A stretch of DNA of 64,000 nt. Source: Serripes groenlandicus (lineage: Eukaryota > Mollusca > Bivalvia > Cardiida > Cardiidae). The translations under genes and the position numbers were made by a program. Below, one piece after another: positions 54,471 through 64,000 of this stretch. The notes under the pieces are model-generated. The model did not search any database. It was not told the origin of the DNA and saw only the letters and a program-made list of their open reading frames with translations. The stretch is from assembly GCA_031761405.1 (NCBI GenBank), contig JASEVX010000033.1:924522-988521 (forward strand), read 5' to 3'. Within the stretch, counting starts at the first letter, position 1; every line of letters begins with the position of its first letter.

Positions 54471-55050
54471 TGCCCCCCCCCCCGGAATCTCCGATTCGGG
54501 GGGCATATAGTTTTTGGCCTGTCTGTCTGTCTGTCTGTCTGTCTGTCTGCACAAAAAAAACTTTAACCTTGACCACTTCTTTTGAACCATAACAGGTACG
54601 GCTACCATATTTCACATGTGTATTCCTTGTGACATGACCTTTCTGTCAGTACCAAAATTTTTGACCTTGCGACCTTGACCTTTGACCTAGATGTAGTTTT
54701 TGGCCTGTCTGCACGAAAAAAACTTTAACCTTGACCACTACTTTTGAACTATAACAGGTACGGCTACCATATTACACATGTGTATTCCTTGTGACATTAC
54801 CTTTCTGTCAGTACCAAAATGTTTGACCTTGCGACCTTGACCTTTGACCTAGATGTTGCCATTCTCGAAAAAAACTTTAACCTTGGCCATTACTTTTGAA
54901 CCATAACAGGTACGGCTACCATATTTCACATGTGTATTCCTTGTGACATGACCTTTCTGTCAGTACCAACATTTTTTACCTGGCGACCTTGACCTTTGAC
55001 CTAGATGTTGCCATTGGGGGGCATCAGTGTTTCACAAACACATCTTGTTA
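54471..55050 (+). mobile_element. Pearl-like element, GCCCCCC head, three units with DR1 motifs
   Basis: Head TGCCCCCC...GGAATCTCCGATTCGGGGGG, then (TCTG)n. Three units of about 165 bp follow (AACTTTAACCTTGACCACT, AACAGGTACGGCTACCATAT, GTGTATTCCTTGTGACAT). The end is GGGGGGCATCAGTG ... CACATCTTGTTA. TGACCTTTGACCT lies at 54676, 54838 and 54990. Confidence 0.82.
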
Positions 55051-55123
55051 TTTACTGGTCCAGTAAGTTTGCTATGTAGATTATTTTAAACTTCTAGATA
55101 TGATGAAGGGGTTCATTTAGTGT

Positions 55124-55311
55124 TTAACCCTTTCCCACATACAACACATAAAAAATCAAAAATCTAGAAATGAAGGGTATCATTATTGAATAATGTTGAA
55201 AACAGTGTGGCAAAAGAAGAAATGGCTCGTTATGAGCCATTTCACTTTTTGCCACAATGTGTACAAAAGTCGTCCTCTGCAAATGCATCTACAGGTGGGG
55301 GAAAAGGTTAG
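55124..55311 (+). repeat. TTAA palindromic element, B
   Basis: The hairpin has drifted to AATGGCTC/GAGCCATT while remaining self-complementary; left CTGCAG lost. Confidence 0.78.
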
Positions 55312-55383
55312 TTAATTTAATTTGGTATTTGATGCTGCATGGCTTTTTGCTGAATGTTAGGAGTTAGTTATATCATGTGTAAT

Positions 55384-55613
55384 AATAACCCTTTCCCACA
55401 TATAGATGCTTTCTGAAGCCTCTGCAGCAGACGATTTTTGAAATCATTGTGGCTAAAGGAGAAATTGCTCATAATGAAAAAGGAGAAATTGCTCATAATG
55501 AGCAATTGCTCCATTTGCCACAAAGATTTAAACTACTCGATAATCATACTATCATTTATAGAGATTATATATATATTGTACTTGATAGTTTAAAAGTCGT
55601 CTGCTGCCGATCT
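55384..55613 (-). repeat. TTAA palindromic element with a duplicated hairpin arm
   Basis: AAAGGAGAAATTGCTCATAATG occurs twice in a row. The right terminus is replaced by the CTAGATAAGG element piece at 55612-55740. Confidence 0.75.
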
Positions 55614-55837
55614 AGATAAGGAGCGTTTTGCACTTTATAAAATCCTTATTTGACCATCTGACCCTATGTTGTTGGTACTCAAAAGAATCGACTCAGTGAG
55701 ACGATTCTTTTGAGCGCTCACAACATAGGATTTGCTTTAATAATAAGAGAGAAATTGTGGGGAAAAGAGCTGAATACCCCTCTTTATCCCGACCTCTGAT
55801 TAGAGTTTTTCTCTGCCTATAATGATTTAAATGTTTT

Positions 55838-56000
55838 CAACCCAACATAGAACAAATCTAAAGCAAAAACATCAAGATAAACATATGAAAAATCTCTTAA
55901 AATCTACACTTATTGCATGCAGTTGAAAAGAATGTGGCAAAAAGGGAAATGGCTCATGATGGGCAATTTCTTCTCTTGCTTCATTCAATCTGTTGCAGAT
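55838..56000 (+). repeat. TTAA palindromic element, decayed
   Basis: AACAAATCTAAAGCA left arm and GGCTCATGATGGGCAATTTC core. Confidence 0.55.
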
Positions 56001-56131
56001 GCCTTAAAATTGGTAAAAATTGATTAAATGCTGATTATAAAATTTATAGATAACTTTGAGAAAACTACCAGTACATAGATTAACATGAATATAGAATTAA
56101 ACGAACTGTCTTGCTTTCATATAATCATCAT

Positions 56132-56358
56132 TTAATCCTTTTCCACATACAACAAATCTAAAGCAGACGACTTTGAAAACAGCTAGGCAAACAAATGGAA
56201 AATTTCGACAAATGAATAATTATTGAATAGAGGTGAAAACATTGTGGCAAAAAGGAGAAATTGGTTATTTTGAGCAAATTCTTTTTTTGCGACACTGTTT
56301 CAAAATGTTGTCTGCTGCAGATCTATGCGTCAATGTGTGTACATGTCAGAAAGGTTAA
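56132..56358 (+). repeat. TTAA palindromic element, B, sharing TTAA with the next
   Basis: TTAA at 56132 and 56355. Confidence 0.8.
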
Positions 56359-56543
56359 CCCTTTCCCTCATATAGACGCTTTCTGATGCCTCTGCAGCAA
56401 ACGGCTTTTGAAAACATTGTCGCAAAAGAAGAAATTGCTCATAATGAGTATTTTTACCTTCATGTTTATAGGTTTTCCGTGTTTTTGGCTAGATGATTCA
56501 AAAGTTGTCTGCTGCAGATTCGTTTTATGTTGGAAAGGGGTAA
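56355..56543 (-). repeat. TTAA palindromic element, deleted
   Basis: Left end identical to subfamily A (CCCTCATATAGACGCTTTC); core broken after GCTCATAATGAG; right end GGAAAGGGGTAAA. Confidence 0.75.
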
Positions 56544-57359
56544 ATTAATATACAGATTTCAAAGGTTGTACATGTAATTGTGTAGAATCTTAACTTTGTG
56601 ACCTCATCGTTCATTGTCATGTTTTTTTTTTATCTCCTAGACCATTTAAAGATCTAATTTCCTTCACCAAGATATGGTATTGATATTGCACATTAATTAA
56701 TACCAGTAGATTTAGATTTTAAAATAAAATGAGGGTTTATTATGCTTTCATCTGGACAAGGCCACAGCAGACAAAATACTTGACATCTTTATTCTATTCA
56801 CAATACAACAATTAAATTCCTTCTTTATTTCCATGTAAATCAACCAGTTTCAACCCTCAATTGTCACACTTTCTACGCGTTTTACAGGTAGAAGGCCCTA
56901 TATCATTGATAAGAGTTAACTCTAAGCTTTTAAACAGCTTTTAAACAATCCAAAGAAAATGGGATGTCATGAATTATGCCAGAAAGAACTCTCCCCGCGA
57001 AGATGATTACCTTAATTTTGAACGAAATAGGGCCCAGACGAAACTGGTTTTCAACATACTCTTCTTGCACTTTCATACAAGGTCAAAATACTAAAAATTA
57101 TCAAATCAAACATTTCAAGTGCATCCTATACACATTTACAATGAATTTAATCGTAAAGTCATGTATTCATAGCATTCTGGTGATGGTATGCACTCATATC
57201 TACACAAACAAAAGATTTTTTAGGGACTATCGGCAAGGCAGCGGATGTATTTGTCATAGTTTGACCTCATGACCAAACAGTTAAGCTACTTTTGTGTCGC
57301 TTGCCTGTTAGACAGGTAGCCACTTCATGTAGGGATCTCTTCTCAGTTGTCTGTCTGTC
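56544..57359. other. Intron sequence without recognised features
   Basis: No repeat family until a CTGTCTGTCT tract at 57351. The 98-codon open frame at 56976-57272 shows no coding character and no splice phase that fits. Confidence 0.5.
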
Positions 57360-57551
57360 TTAACCCTTTCCCACATACAACAAATCTGCAGCAGACGTCT
57401 TTGAAAAAATAGTGACAAAAACCTGAAAAATCTCCATAACAGATAGCTTAATTGTTATATAAAGTTGAAAACATTGTGGCCAAAGGAGAAATTGCTCATC
57501 ATTATCTGCTGCTATTGCATCAAAATGCGTCTGCAGGTGGGAAAGGGTTAA
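57360..57551 (+). repeat. TTAA palindromic element, C, hairpin right arm deleted
   Basis: GTGGCCAAAGGAGAAATTGC followed at once by ATTATCTGCTGCTATTG; TTAA at both ends. Confidence 0.8.
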
Positions 57552-57739
57552 GCTATACCCGGAATGTAGATGCAAAAATAGGACAAATGAAAATAATGAT
57601 TATTGAAGTTGATTTGAAAAACATTGTCACAAAAGGGTAAATTGCTCATTTATATACAATTTCTCCTTTTGCTACACTGTTTTCAAAAGTTTTCTTTAAT
57701 AGATTCCTTATAATATGCCTGCATTTGGGAAAGGGTTAA
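57552..57739 (+). repeat. TTAA palindromic element, left arm decayed
   Basis: Core CACAAAAGGGTAAATTGCTC; right TTAA intact. Confidence 0.65.
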
Positions 57740-57759
57740 TTAATTTTTTCTAGGAAATG

Positions 57760-57987
57760 TTAACCTTTCCCCTCATATGACAATTCTGCAGCAGACGACT
57801 TTGAATATATTTTGACAAAAAATAGAAAATCTCTATAATTGAATGGATAACCTGTGATTAAAAGTGGAAAATATTGTTGCAAAAGGAGAAATTACTCGTT
57901 TTGAGTAATTTCTTCTTTTGTCACTGTTTTCAAAAAGCTGTCTGCTGCAGAGGCGTCAGAAAGTGTCTATATGCGGGAAAGGGTTAA
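57760..57987 (+). repeat. TTAA palindromic element, A
   Basis: 228 bp, TTAA at both ends; hairpin changed on both sides to GAAATTACTC/GAGTAATTTC. Confidence 0.92.
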
Positions 57988-58271
57988 TCATTGCCGGGAG
58001 ATATTTTGCTATAGTTTGCCATTAGGAACACCAGAGTTATGGCCTCTTCCAGTGGAGGATATCAGTTCATGTGTACGCTTGTTATTTATAATTATTGACA
58101 CACAGCACTTGTATAATTATGTTCCTTCAAACACAAGTCTTGTCAGAACTTTGTAAATCTGTCCCAATGCAAAAGTAGATGAGGGCTGATAGTTCTGCAC
58201 TTTCCATAACATTTTAGTTTGGTCTCCTTATTTAGGGATTGATTGTATAGATATTGAGGATACTAATTACC

Positions 58272-58962
58272 TTTTAGCTCACCTGAGCACGAAATGCTCA
58301 AGGTGAGTTAATGTGAGAGCCTTTTGTCAGGTGTGCGTCGTCCGTCAACATCTTCTCCTCAGTAACCAGTTGGTCAATTGGGATGAAACTTCACAGAAAG
58401 CATCCTCTCAATGACATCACCAGGATTCCTTCAAATTGTTGGGTCCATGCAGAATTCTGGTATCCATGACAACCAAACGAAAACAACTTTAAATTTCTTT
58501 TTCTCCCAAACTGGTTGGCCAATTTTCAAAGAGAAATTGTTGTAATGTTCCTTGGATGAACCTCTAACAGATTCCTTCAGTCCATGTTGATTTGTCGAAA
58601 AACATGGACACCAGGGAGCGGGGCTATTTGGCCTTATTGGCTATAGTGAAAACTTAAAAAATCTTCTCCTCCGAAAGTGCCGATTTTCAAATAACTTTTT
58701 AGAAATGTTTCTTGGATAACCATCTATCAGATTCCTTCAAGCCATGTTGATCGGTCAAAAAACATGGCCACTAAAGGGCGGGGACGTTTGGAGATTTAAT
58801 TTTTGCCTAATGGCATTGGAGCGATACTTGCCCTGTTGGCCTTTTGTATTAGCTGACCTGACCACAAAATGAGTTAATGTGGTGTCGACTGTGTGGTTGA
58901 CATGAGAAATCACATTGCATAAGTCAGGTGAGCGATCCAGGGCCATGATGGCCCTCTTGTTT
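58272..58962 (+). mobile_element. GCTCACCT-family element, complete copy
   Basis: Start TTTTAGCTCACCTGAGCACG with hairpin GAAATGCTCAAGGTGAG; end GTCAGGTGAGCGATCCAGGG, CCATGATGGCCCTCTTGTTTA. Middle has units with CAGATTCCTTCAAGCCATGT and GTCAAAAAACATGGCC. No coding capacity. Confidence 0.82.
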
Positions 58963-59307
58963 AAGTGTGAGATCAAGATATACCAAATGTGACAGAAAAA
59001 ACTGAAGAAGATCTTTATTAACACTATACACATTCAACAAATCTGGAAATGCTTGAAAATGACTGCATGTTGGAATGATTGGAGTTAATGATTGTGTAGT
59101 GACATGTCAAAACTGCAGAAAACTGATAATAGATTCATTGTTTGAAACAGTAAATCTGTCACAATATAATCCACCCTTATTTTTACAGCTCACTAAAATA
59201 GCACATCATAAATAATGTTCACAAGCACCGCTCAGTTGAGTTCTTGCTGACTGCACCAAAGGAAATAACCCCTTTACTACATTCAACTAATCCATTGCAT
59301 AATAAAT

Positions 59308-59490
59308 ACAGTCCTACCTGTGTTTAAAGACCACCTGTGGGAAGAAAACAGCATGGTCTCTGTTCACAGGTGGTCTTTAATTACAGGGTCATTTGTGCAG
59401 AAAATGTGTAATTGTGAATTTTAAAATGTGGTTGCTATAGACAGGGAATTGCTAAACAAAGGTGGTCTTTAGCACTGGTTTGACTGTACA
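59308..59490 (+). mobile_element. TACAGTC-TIR element, uninterrupted copy
   Basis: Ends ACAGTCCTACCTGTGTTTAA and GCACTGGTTTGACTGTA are near inverted repeats; GGTGGTCTTTAA occurs inside both ends. Confidence 0.8.
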
Positions 59491-59529
59491 TGAATAAAAG
59501 TATAATATGATATATCCAGGATCTGTGTC

Positions 59530-59872
59530 ACCTGCCTTGATGGGGAGACGCATAGGGATCATTTCATTATTGTCTTGTGTCTGTGTCTTTCACTTACTGA
59601 CTGACCTATTGACAGACTGCCTTGGTGGGAGAAACGCATAGGGTTCACTTCTGTATTGTCCTGTGTCTGTGTCTTTCACTTACTGACTGACCTATTGACA
59701 GGCTGCCTTGCTGGGGAGACGCATAGGGATCACTTCATTATTGTCCTGTGTCTGTAGTTTTCACTTACTGACTGACCTACTGACAAGCTGCCTTGTGGGA
59801 GAAAAACGCATAGGATTCACTTCTTTATTGTCCTGTGTCTGTGTCTTTCACTTACTGACCGACCTACTGACC
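59530..59872 (+). repeat. Four-unit tandem repeat of about 90 bp
   Basis: Units share CTGCCTTG.TGGG, GAGA.ACGCATAGGGATCA, TTGTCCTGTGTCTGTGTCTT and TCACTTACTGACTGACCTA. GGATCACTT recurs in the pearl-like heads at 8440 and 37725. Confidence 0.85.
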
Positions 59873-59909
59873 ATATGATTCTCATTGTTGTTTTATCAGT
59901 TATTGTCAA

Positions 59910-60134
59910 TTAATCCTTTCCCACATACAACAAATTTGTAGCAGACGACTCTGTTAACATATAGGCTAAAAGGAGGAAGTTCTCTATAAATGAAAGTATG
60001 ATTTTGATTATTTACAGCTGAAAACATTGTGGTAAATTGAGATATTGCTCGTTTTGAGCAATTTCTCTGTTTGCCACAATGTTTTCAAAAATTGTAGATA
60101 CATCAGAAAGCGTTTGTATGCGAGAAAGAGTTAA
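59910..60134 (+). repeat. TTAA palindromic element, B
   Basis: TTAA at both ends; right CTGCAG arm lost. Lies 200 bases before the last coding exon. Confidence 0.8.
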
Positions 60135-60334
60135 ATCTATAATTCCTATTCATGTTTAACCAATCTTAACTCATATAGCTTTCGACAATTTTGGATCATG
60201 GCACAGATATAGTTTAATACTCAAATTTATGACTTTGGCATAAAAGCGACAACAACAACCAAACTACTGTCTGTATGTTGGTCTATGTTTAGAATATACT
60301 AACCATTTTATTGTCTACTTTCTATTTTACCTAG

Positions 60335-61007
60335 ACCTAACAGTAGAGGGGCTGTGGTAGACCAATCACAGGGAACCAGCAATTATAAAGACTATCAAGA
60401 TATGCAGTACTACGGGAACCGTCATGTCAGTGATTCAAACATTACACAAAGCAATTATAATCGTCCCCCGTCACGGAGTCAAGTTTATCCAGAACAACAA
60501 TTTTACGGCAATCAAAGCCAACATCAGCCATCGCATCATCAACCTCATGTGCTTCAACGTGGGCCAACCCCGTCACATGACCTCCAGGTGCATTCTGGGA
60601 CACCTAGGGATCAGATTCCACCTCCTTCGGATAGTGCAAATATTCAAGGAAATTATGTTGGGAATAAATCAAACTATGCAAATTATCACCAAGTGCATCG
60701 TGGTCCGACTCCATCAAGGGAGGTAAATCAAAGAGGACCAACGCCGTCAAGAGATTTATATATAGCGGACAAACGACATTACAGTGAAGATTCTGCTTTT
60801 CGTGCTACAGAAATGAAAAACGGAAATGTGTACAATAATAACTCGCACAATCGAGATCATTTGACTAAACAAGATAATAGAGCGCCTCCTGGTGGAGGAA
60901 ATTTTGGAATGTCATCACAAGCATACAGGGACCCAGTGTATACAGCTATGGCTGGGAAACGGCCCGTAAAATCAATATCTTCAACACCCAAATTAGCCAA
61001 AGTCTGA
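60335..61007 (+). CDS. PARD3: Par-3 last coding exon: low-complexity C-terminal tail
   Basis: The acceptor is TTTTACCTAG; the stop TGA is at 61005-61007. Phase 2 in. The 224 residues are rich in Asn, Gln, Tyr, His and Pro (DYQDMQYYGNRHVSDSN; QSQHQPSHHQPHVLQRGPTP) and end RPVKSISSTPKLAKV. The hexamer RGPTPS occurs three times (60558, 60699, 60732). No PDZ-binding C-terminus or domain is evident. The tail is the least conserved part of Par-3. An internal Met at 60354 is not the start; the splice site is strong. Confidence 0.93.
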
Positions 61008-61586
61008 CTATAGATGTACAGTGACAGGTTTTCAGACTAAAAAATGCTGTTCTTAGTAAATGTATGAACAAACAAAACTTATAAGTGTTTATAGCAGTAT
61101 TTTTAGATACAAAGTTTAAAAGCATTGTGGGTTCAGTAGAAATTGCTCATGATGAACAATTTCTCTTGTTTCACAATGTTTTTGAATGCTGTCTGCTTCA
61201 GAAGGTATCAAATATTTTCTGCATCATGGAAAGTGTTGACCGGCATCATATTTCAGAGATGTCTACTGAATGTATCTCTTAGGAAAGCAATGTTCTTTCT
61301 GGAAAATACGAAGTATCACTTTGATGGAAAATTGGAAATATTGTAGGAAAAGAAGAAATGGCTGGTTTCAAACAATTTCTCCTTTTTTACTCTCAATGTT
61401 TTCAAAACTGGGCAACCATTAAAAGAATTTCAGGCAGGGACATGGTCAGGGATAAGTTTGCTGTTGCTGTGATATTACTGAAAATTGTTGAAACTGCATA
61501 AGAACCAAAGTGAGTAGCGCAGAGTAACTGGGTTAACTGTTGTTCATGAAATAACCAGGAATATGTTCTTCTGGGAATAATTTCAA

Positions 61587-61805
61587 CCTTTCCCACATAC
61601 AACAGATCTGCAGCAGACGGTTTTGAACACATGGTGACAAAAACCTGAAAAATCTCAATAAAAAGATAGCTTTATTGTTAAATAAAGTTGAAAACATTGT
61701 GGCCAAAGGAGAAATTGCTCATCATGAGCAATTTCACCTATGGCCACAATGATTTCAATAGTCATCTATTGAGTCAAAATGCGTCTGCAGGTGGGAAAAG
61801 ATTAA
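61587..61805 (+). repeat. TTAA palindromic element, C
   Basis: Core GTGGCCAAAGGAGAAATTGC and GCAATTTCACCTATGGCCAC; right TTAA present; contains the AATAAA hexamers noted for the 3' UTR. Confidence 0.82.
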
Positions 61806-61835
61806 CTAGAGCGGACGTCTCGTTCTTGCAACGTT

Positions 61836-62072
61836 TTAACCCCTCTTTCCCACATACAACAACTCTGCAGCTGACAACTAAGGAAATATTCAGCCATATG
61901 ATAAATATGGAACATCTCAATGAATGATAGCATTATCACTGAATGGAGTTGAAAATATTGCGGCAAAATTAGGAATCTCTCATTATGATCAATTACTTCT
62001 TTTACCGCAACATTTTCAAAAGTCATCGGCTGCAGATGCATCAAGGGGCTTCCATATGTGAGAATGGGTTAA
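61836..62072 (+). repeat. TTAA palindromic element, B
   Basis: TTAA at both ends; the core is diverged but still pairs. Confidence 0.75.
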
Positions 62073-62310
62073 ATGCAATCTGCTATTGATGCATCAAAAA
62101 TCAAGTTTTTCAGAAAGAAAAAAAATACAAAACTAATGATCACTTGAATTTGAGTCCTGCTGCAGGAAAAGCATCAAAAGTATATTTTGGTATGTGTAAC
62201 TGAAGATCTGTGTGTGGATTCAATCTTTCTGATTTAAATCCACAATGTTTGTCCGAAATGTTCTGTGATTGATTGGCGAACAGTGAAGATCCATATCGGA
62301 CTGTGTGAAA

Positions 62311-62676
62311 ATAACACTTTCCCACATATAGATGCTCTCTCTAGAGCAGATGACTTGGAAACATTTTGACAAAAAGGAGAAATGGCTCAAAACGAGCATT
62401 TTCTCCTTTTGCCACAATGTTTTCAACTTTTTCCAGTCTTTATACAGTAATATGCTGAGGTTTTCCATTTGTTTGCCTAGATGTTTTAAAAGTCGGGTAA
62501 ACCCTTTCTCACATACAACATATCTGCTGCAGACAACTTTGAAATTGTCAAGGTCAAATTTTACAAATTTCTCTATAAAAGAAAGTATAATTATTGAATA
62601 TAGTTGAAATCATTGTGGCAAAAGGAAAAATTGATCATTATGATTTCAAAAGTTGTCTATATGTGGGAAAGGGTTG
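62311..62676. repeat. Two TTAA palindromic elements joined end to end
   Basis: 62311-62497 is minus with its right terminus cut at AAAAGTCGG. 62498-62676 is plus with its right CTGCAG arm and hairpin arm deleted. Confidence 0.68.
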
Positions 62677-62895
62677 AGGTCAGTTTTTATAGAGTGACGC
62701 TCATTAATTCTAGGGAATCTGTCACTGTTATGGGTCAGACAACAACAAAAGTGTTCCTTTATCATATTCTATTTTGCTGTGACTTTGTTTTTGTACAATG
62801 TTATATCTTTGTATTCATATACATCTATATTATTTTCATTATTTACATATTTACACGTTAATCCTGGTAATGAGTGTGACATTTGGAGATACAAT

Positions 62896-63292
62896 TTAAC
62901 CCTTTCCCACATACAACAAATCGAGGGCTTGGCGTGAAACGGTTGTAACTTAAAACCTATTTTGAAAACCCTGGTTTAGGGGCAATTTTAACCCCTTTGA
63001 AAACAATGCAAATTTAGATGCCATTGCTCAGAACGAGCAATGGCACCTAAATTTCCATTGTTTACCAAGAAAAATGATTAAATGCTTATAAATTTTTTAT
63101 GGCGAGGTGATTAAACTTGGTGAAAAAATACCAATTTTAGTTACAACTGTTTCACACCAAGCCCTCGAAATGTTAATTATTGAAAAGAGTTGAAAATATT
63201 GTGGCAGAAGGGTAAATTGCTTGTTCTTGATGTTTTCAAAAGTATTTTGCTGCAGAGGCGTCAGAATGTGTCTGTATGTGGCAAAGGGTTAA
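62896..63292 (+). repeat. TTAA palindromic element, host of the TCGAGGGC element
   Basis: Left piece TTAACCCTTTCCCACATACA and right piece from GTTAATTATTGAAAAGAG onward flank the insertion; about 60 host bases are missing at the junction. Outer TTAA at 62896 and 63289. Confidence 0.8.
62931..63168. mobile_element. Palindromic element with TCGAGGGCTTGG termini, complete
   Basis: Terminal repeats TCGAGGGCTTGGCGTGAAAC and its near reverse complement GTTTCACACCAAGCCCTCGA, with an inner CAATGCAAATTTAG/CTAAATTTCCATTG pair around GCTCAGAACGAGC. AAAT flanks both sides as a possible 4-bp duplication. Half copy at 19914. Confidence 0.82.
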
Positions 63293-63660
63293 GGTTTGAA
63301 GTTCTGAAGGTCATATTTTGTATGACATGGTTAAGCTATTAAAGTATGCAATTGGATAATAGCAGCCATTCATTTTTAGACTTTCAAATAATTGATCCAG
63401 TGGTAGAAAAGTTACAAGTTTGCATTTCAAAACAGTGTAGTTGCAGATCATCTTGTCATTATGTTCAGTCTTAGCAAACACTACACATGTTGATAGAATC
63501 TTCTAACACGCTTGTGTAATTAATATGTAAACAGAGTAGATCTTGATTAGACTGTGCAGATGCACAGGCTGATCTGGAACTATACTGTTCATAAAAGTCA
63601 ACTTGTACCTTTTCCCATGCACAGGCTCAAGTGATGTTACTCAAATCTATGTATATCGTT
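63293..63660. other. Sequence without recognised features
   Basis: No repeat family recognised; downstream of the gene. Confidence 0.45.
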
Positions 63661-64000
63661 TAAACCCTTTCCTATATACAATACATCTGCAGAAAAAAGA
63701 TATGGATAATCTACATGTGGGAAAGTTTTATTATTAAATGAATTTCAAAGAACATTGTGGTTTAAGCAGATTAAGCAATTTCTCCTTTTCGGCAATGTTT
63801 TCAAATTTTATTTTTGATTAAATTTCAAAAAACATTGTTGCTTAAGACAATTGAGCAATTTCTCCTTTCGGCACACTATTTTCAAATTTTATTTTTTTAA
63901 TAAACATCTCAAAAAACATTGGCTAAAGAAATTTGAGTAATTTCGCATTTTGGCACACTGTTTTCAAATTTTATTATTAAATAAATTTCAAAAAACATTG
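63661..64000 (+). repeat. Tandem array derived from the palindromic element core, runs off the window
   Basis: After a left-end remnant (AAACCCTTTCCTATATACAA), units of about 83-90 bp repeat at least three times: TTTCAAA(G/A)AACATTG, GAG(C/T)AATTTC(T/G)CCTTTT, GGCA(CA)CTGTTTTCAAATTTT, ATT. The unit equals the hairpin core of the TTAA element. Confidence 0.75.

Larger units (their letters stand above)
61008..62310 (+). other. Putative Par-3 3' UTR, repeat-filled
   Basis: Sequence after the stop has no coding signal. AATAAA hexamers at 61657 and 61681 both lie inside a palindromic element copy, so the true poly(A) site cannot be fixed by reading. Degenerate element fragments (61110-61240, 61320-61400) make up much of the rest. 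Confidence 0.45.

Noticed and set aside
54476..54553. (C)n and (TCTG)n tracts as assembly error
   Set aside because: Both are regular parts of pearl-like element heads at several places, so they are probably real, although run length may be inexact.

Overview
The window is intron-rich animal nuclear DNA, most likely from a bivalve mollusc. That placement is inferred from the repeat content: pearl-like tandem elements with tetranucleotide runs, several tRNA-headed SINEs, and many short palindromic elements. It holds one recognisable gene, on the + strand: the 3' four fifths or so of a Par-3 (PARD3 / Bazooka) cell-polarity scaffold gene. I place 18 coding exons between 594 and 61007. Their splice phases match at all 17 junctions, and together they give 3978 coding bases (1325 residues plus stop), counted from the first codon visible here. 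The 5' exons, which would carry the N-terminal oligomerisation domain, lie upstream of the window.

Order of the protein in the window: linker exon (594-709); PDZ1 (exons at 3422, 4981 and the start of 5630); Pro-rich linker then PDZ2 (5630 and 7788); acidic linker then PDZ3 (14957 and 17819); Ser-rich region with an FGRQSMSEKR block (20408, 21633, 24311); the aPKC-target region (29702); a short exon with two in-frame donors (32309); Lys/Arg-rich segments (41307, 42984); charged and Gln-rich exons (45304, 48786, 53880); and a long Asn/Gln/Pro-rich last exon ending at 61007. From 61008 to the end is 3' UTR or intergenic sequence full of repeats.

About a third of the window (estimated by eye) is one family of palindromic, non-autonomous elements flanked by TTAA. 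I count roughly 100 whole or broken copies. The terminal repeat reads TTAACCCTTTCCC(T/A)CA inward, with a CTGCAGCAGACG subterminal arm at both ends and a central AAATTGCTC/GAGCAATTT hairpin. In this annotation, strand '+' means that the arm reading ACAATTCTGCAG or AACAAATCTGCAG is at the left, and '-' means the arm reading GACGCTTTCTGACGCC is at the left. Subfamily A (CCCTCATA, about 230 bp) is nearly uniform and looks youngest. B (CCCACATA) is older and more varied. C has GTGGCCAAAGG in its core. Copies sit inside other copies, share single TTAA sites, and lie within 10-30 bases of several splice sites.

Other repeats: four tRNA-headed SINE families; pearl-like elements (10588, 27958, 33553, 46139, 54471); TIR elements with internal tandem arrays (732-2092); a GCTCACCT...GGCCCTCTTGTT family (3523, 18803, 41670, 58272); and a near-perfect palindromic element with target duplication (40454-40705). 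The most unusual structure is a tandem array at 45.7-48.2 kb made of about 15 decayed copies of the 3' end of the exon at 45304-45491 together with its splice donor. I see no sign of prokaryotic genes, CRISPR arrays, viruses or intact autonomous transposase genes.
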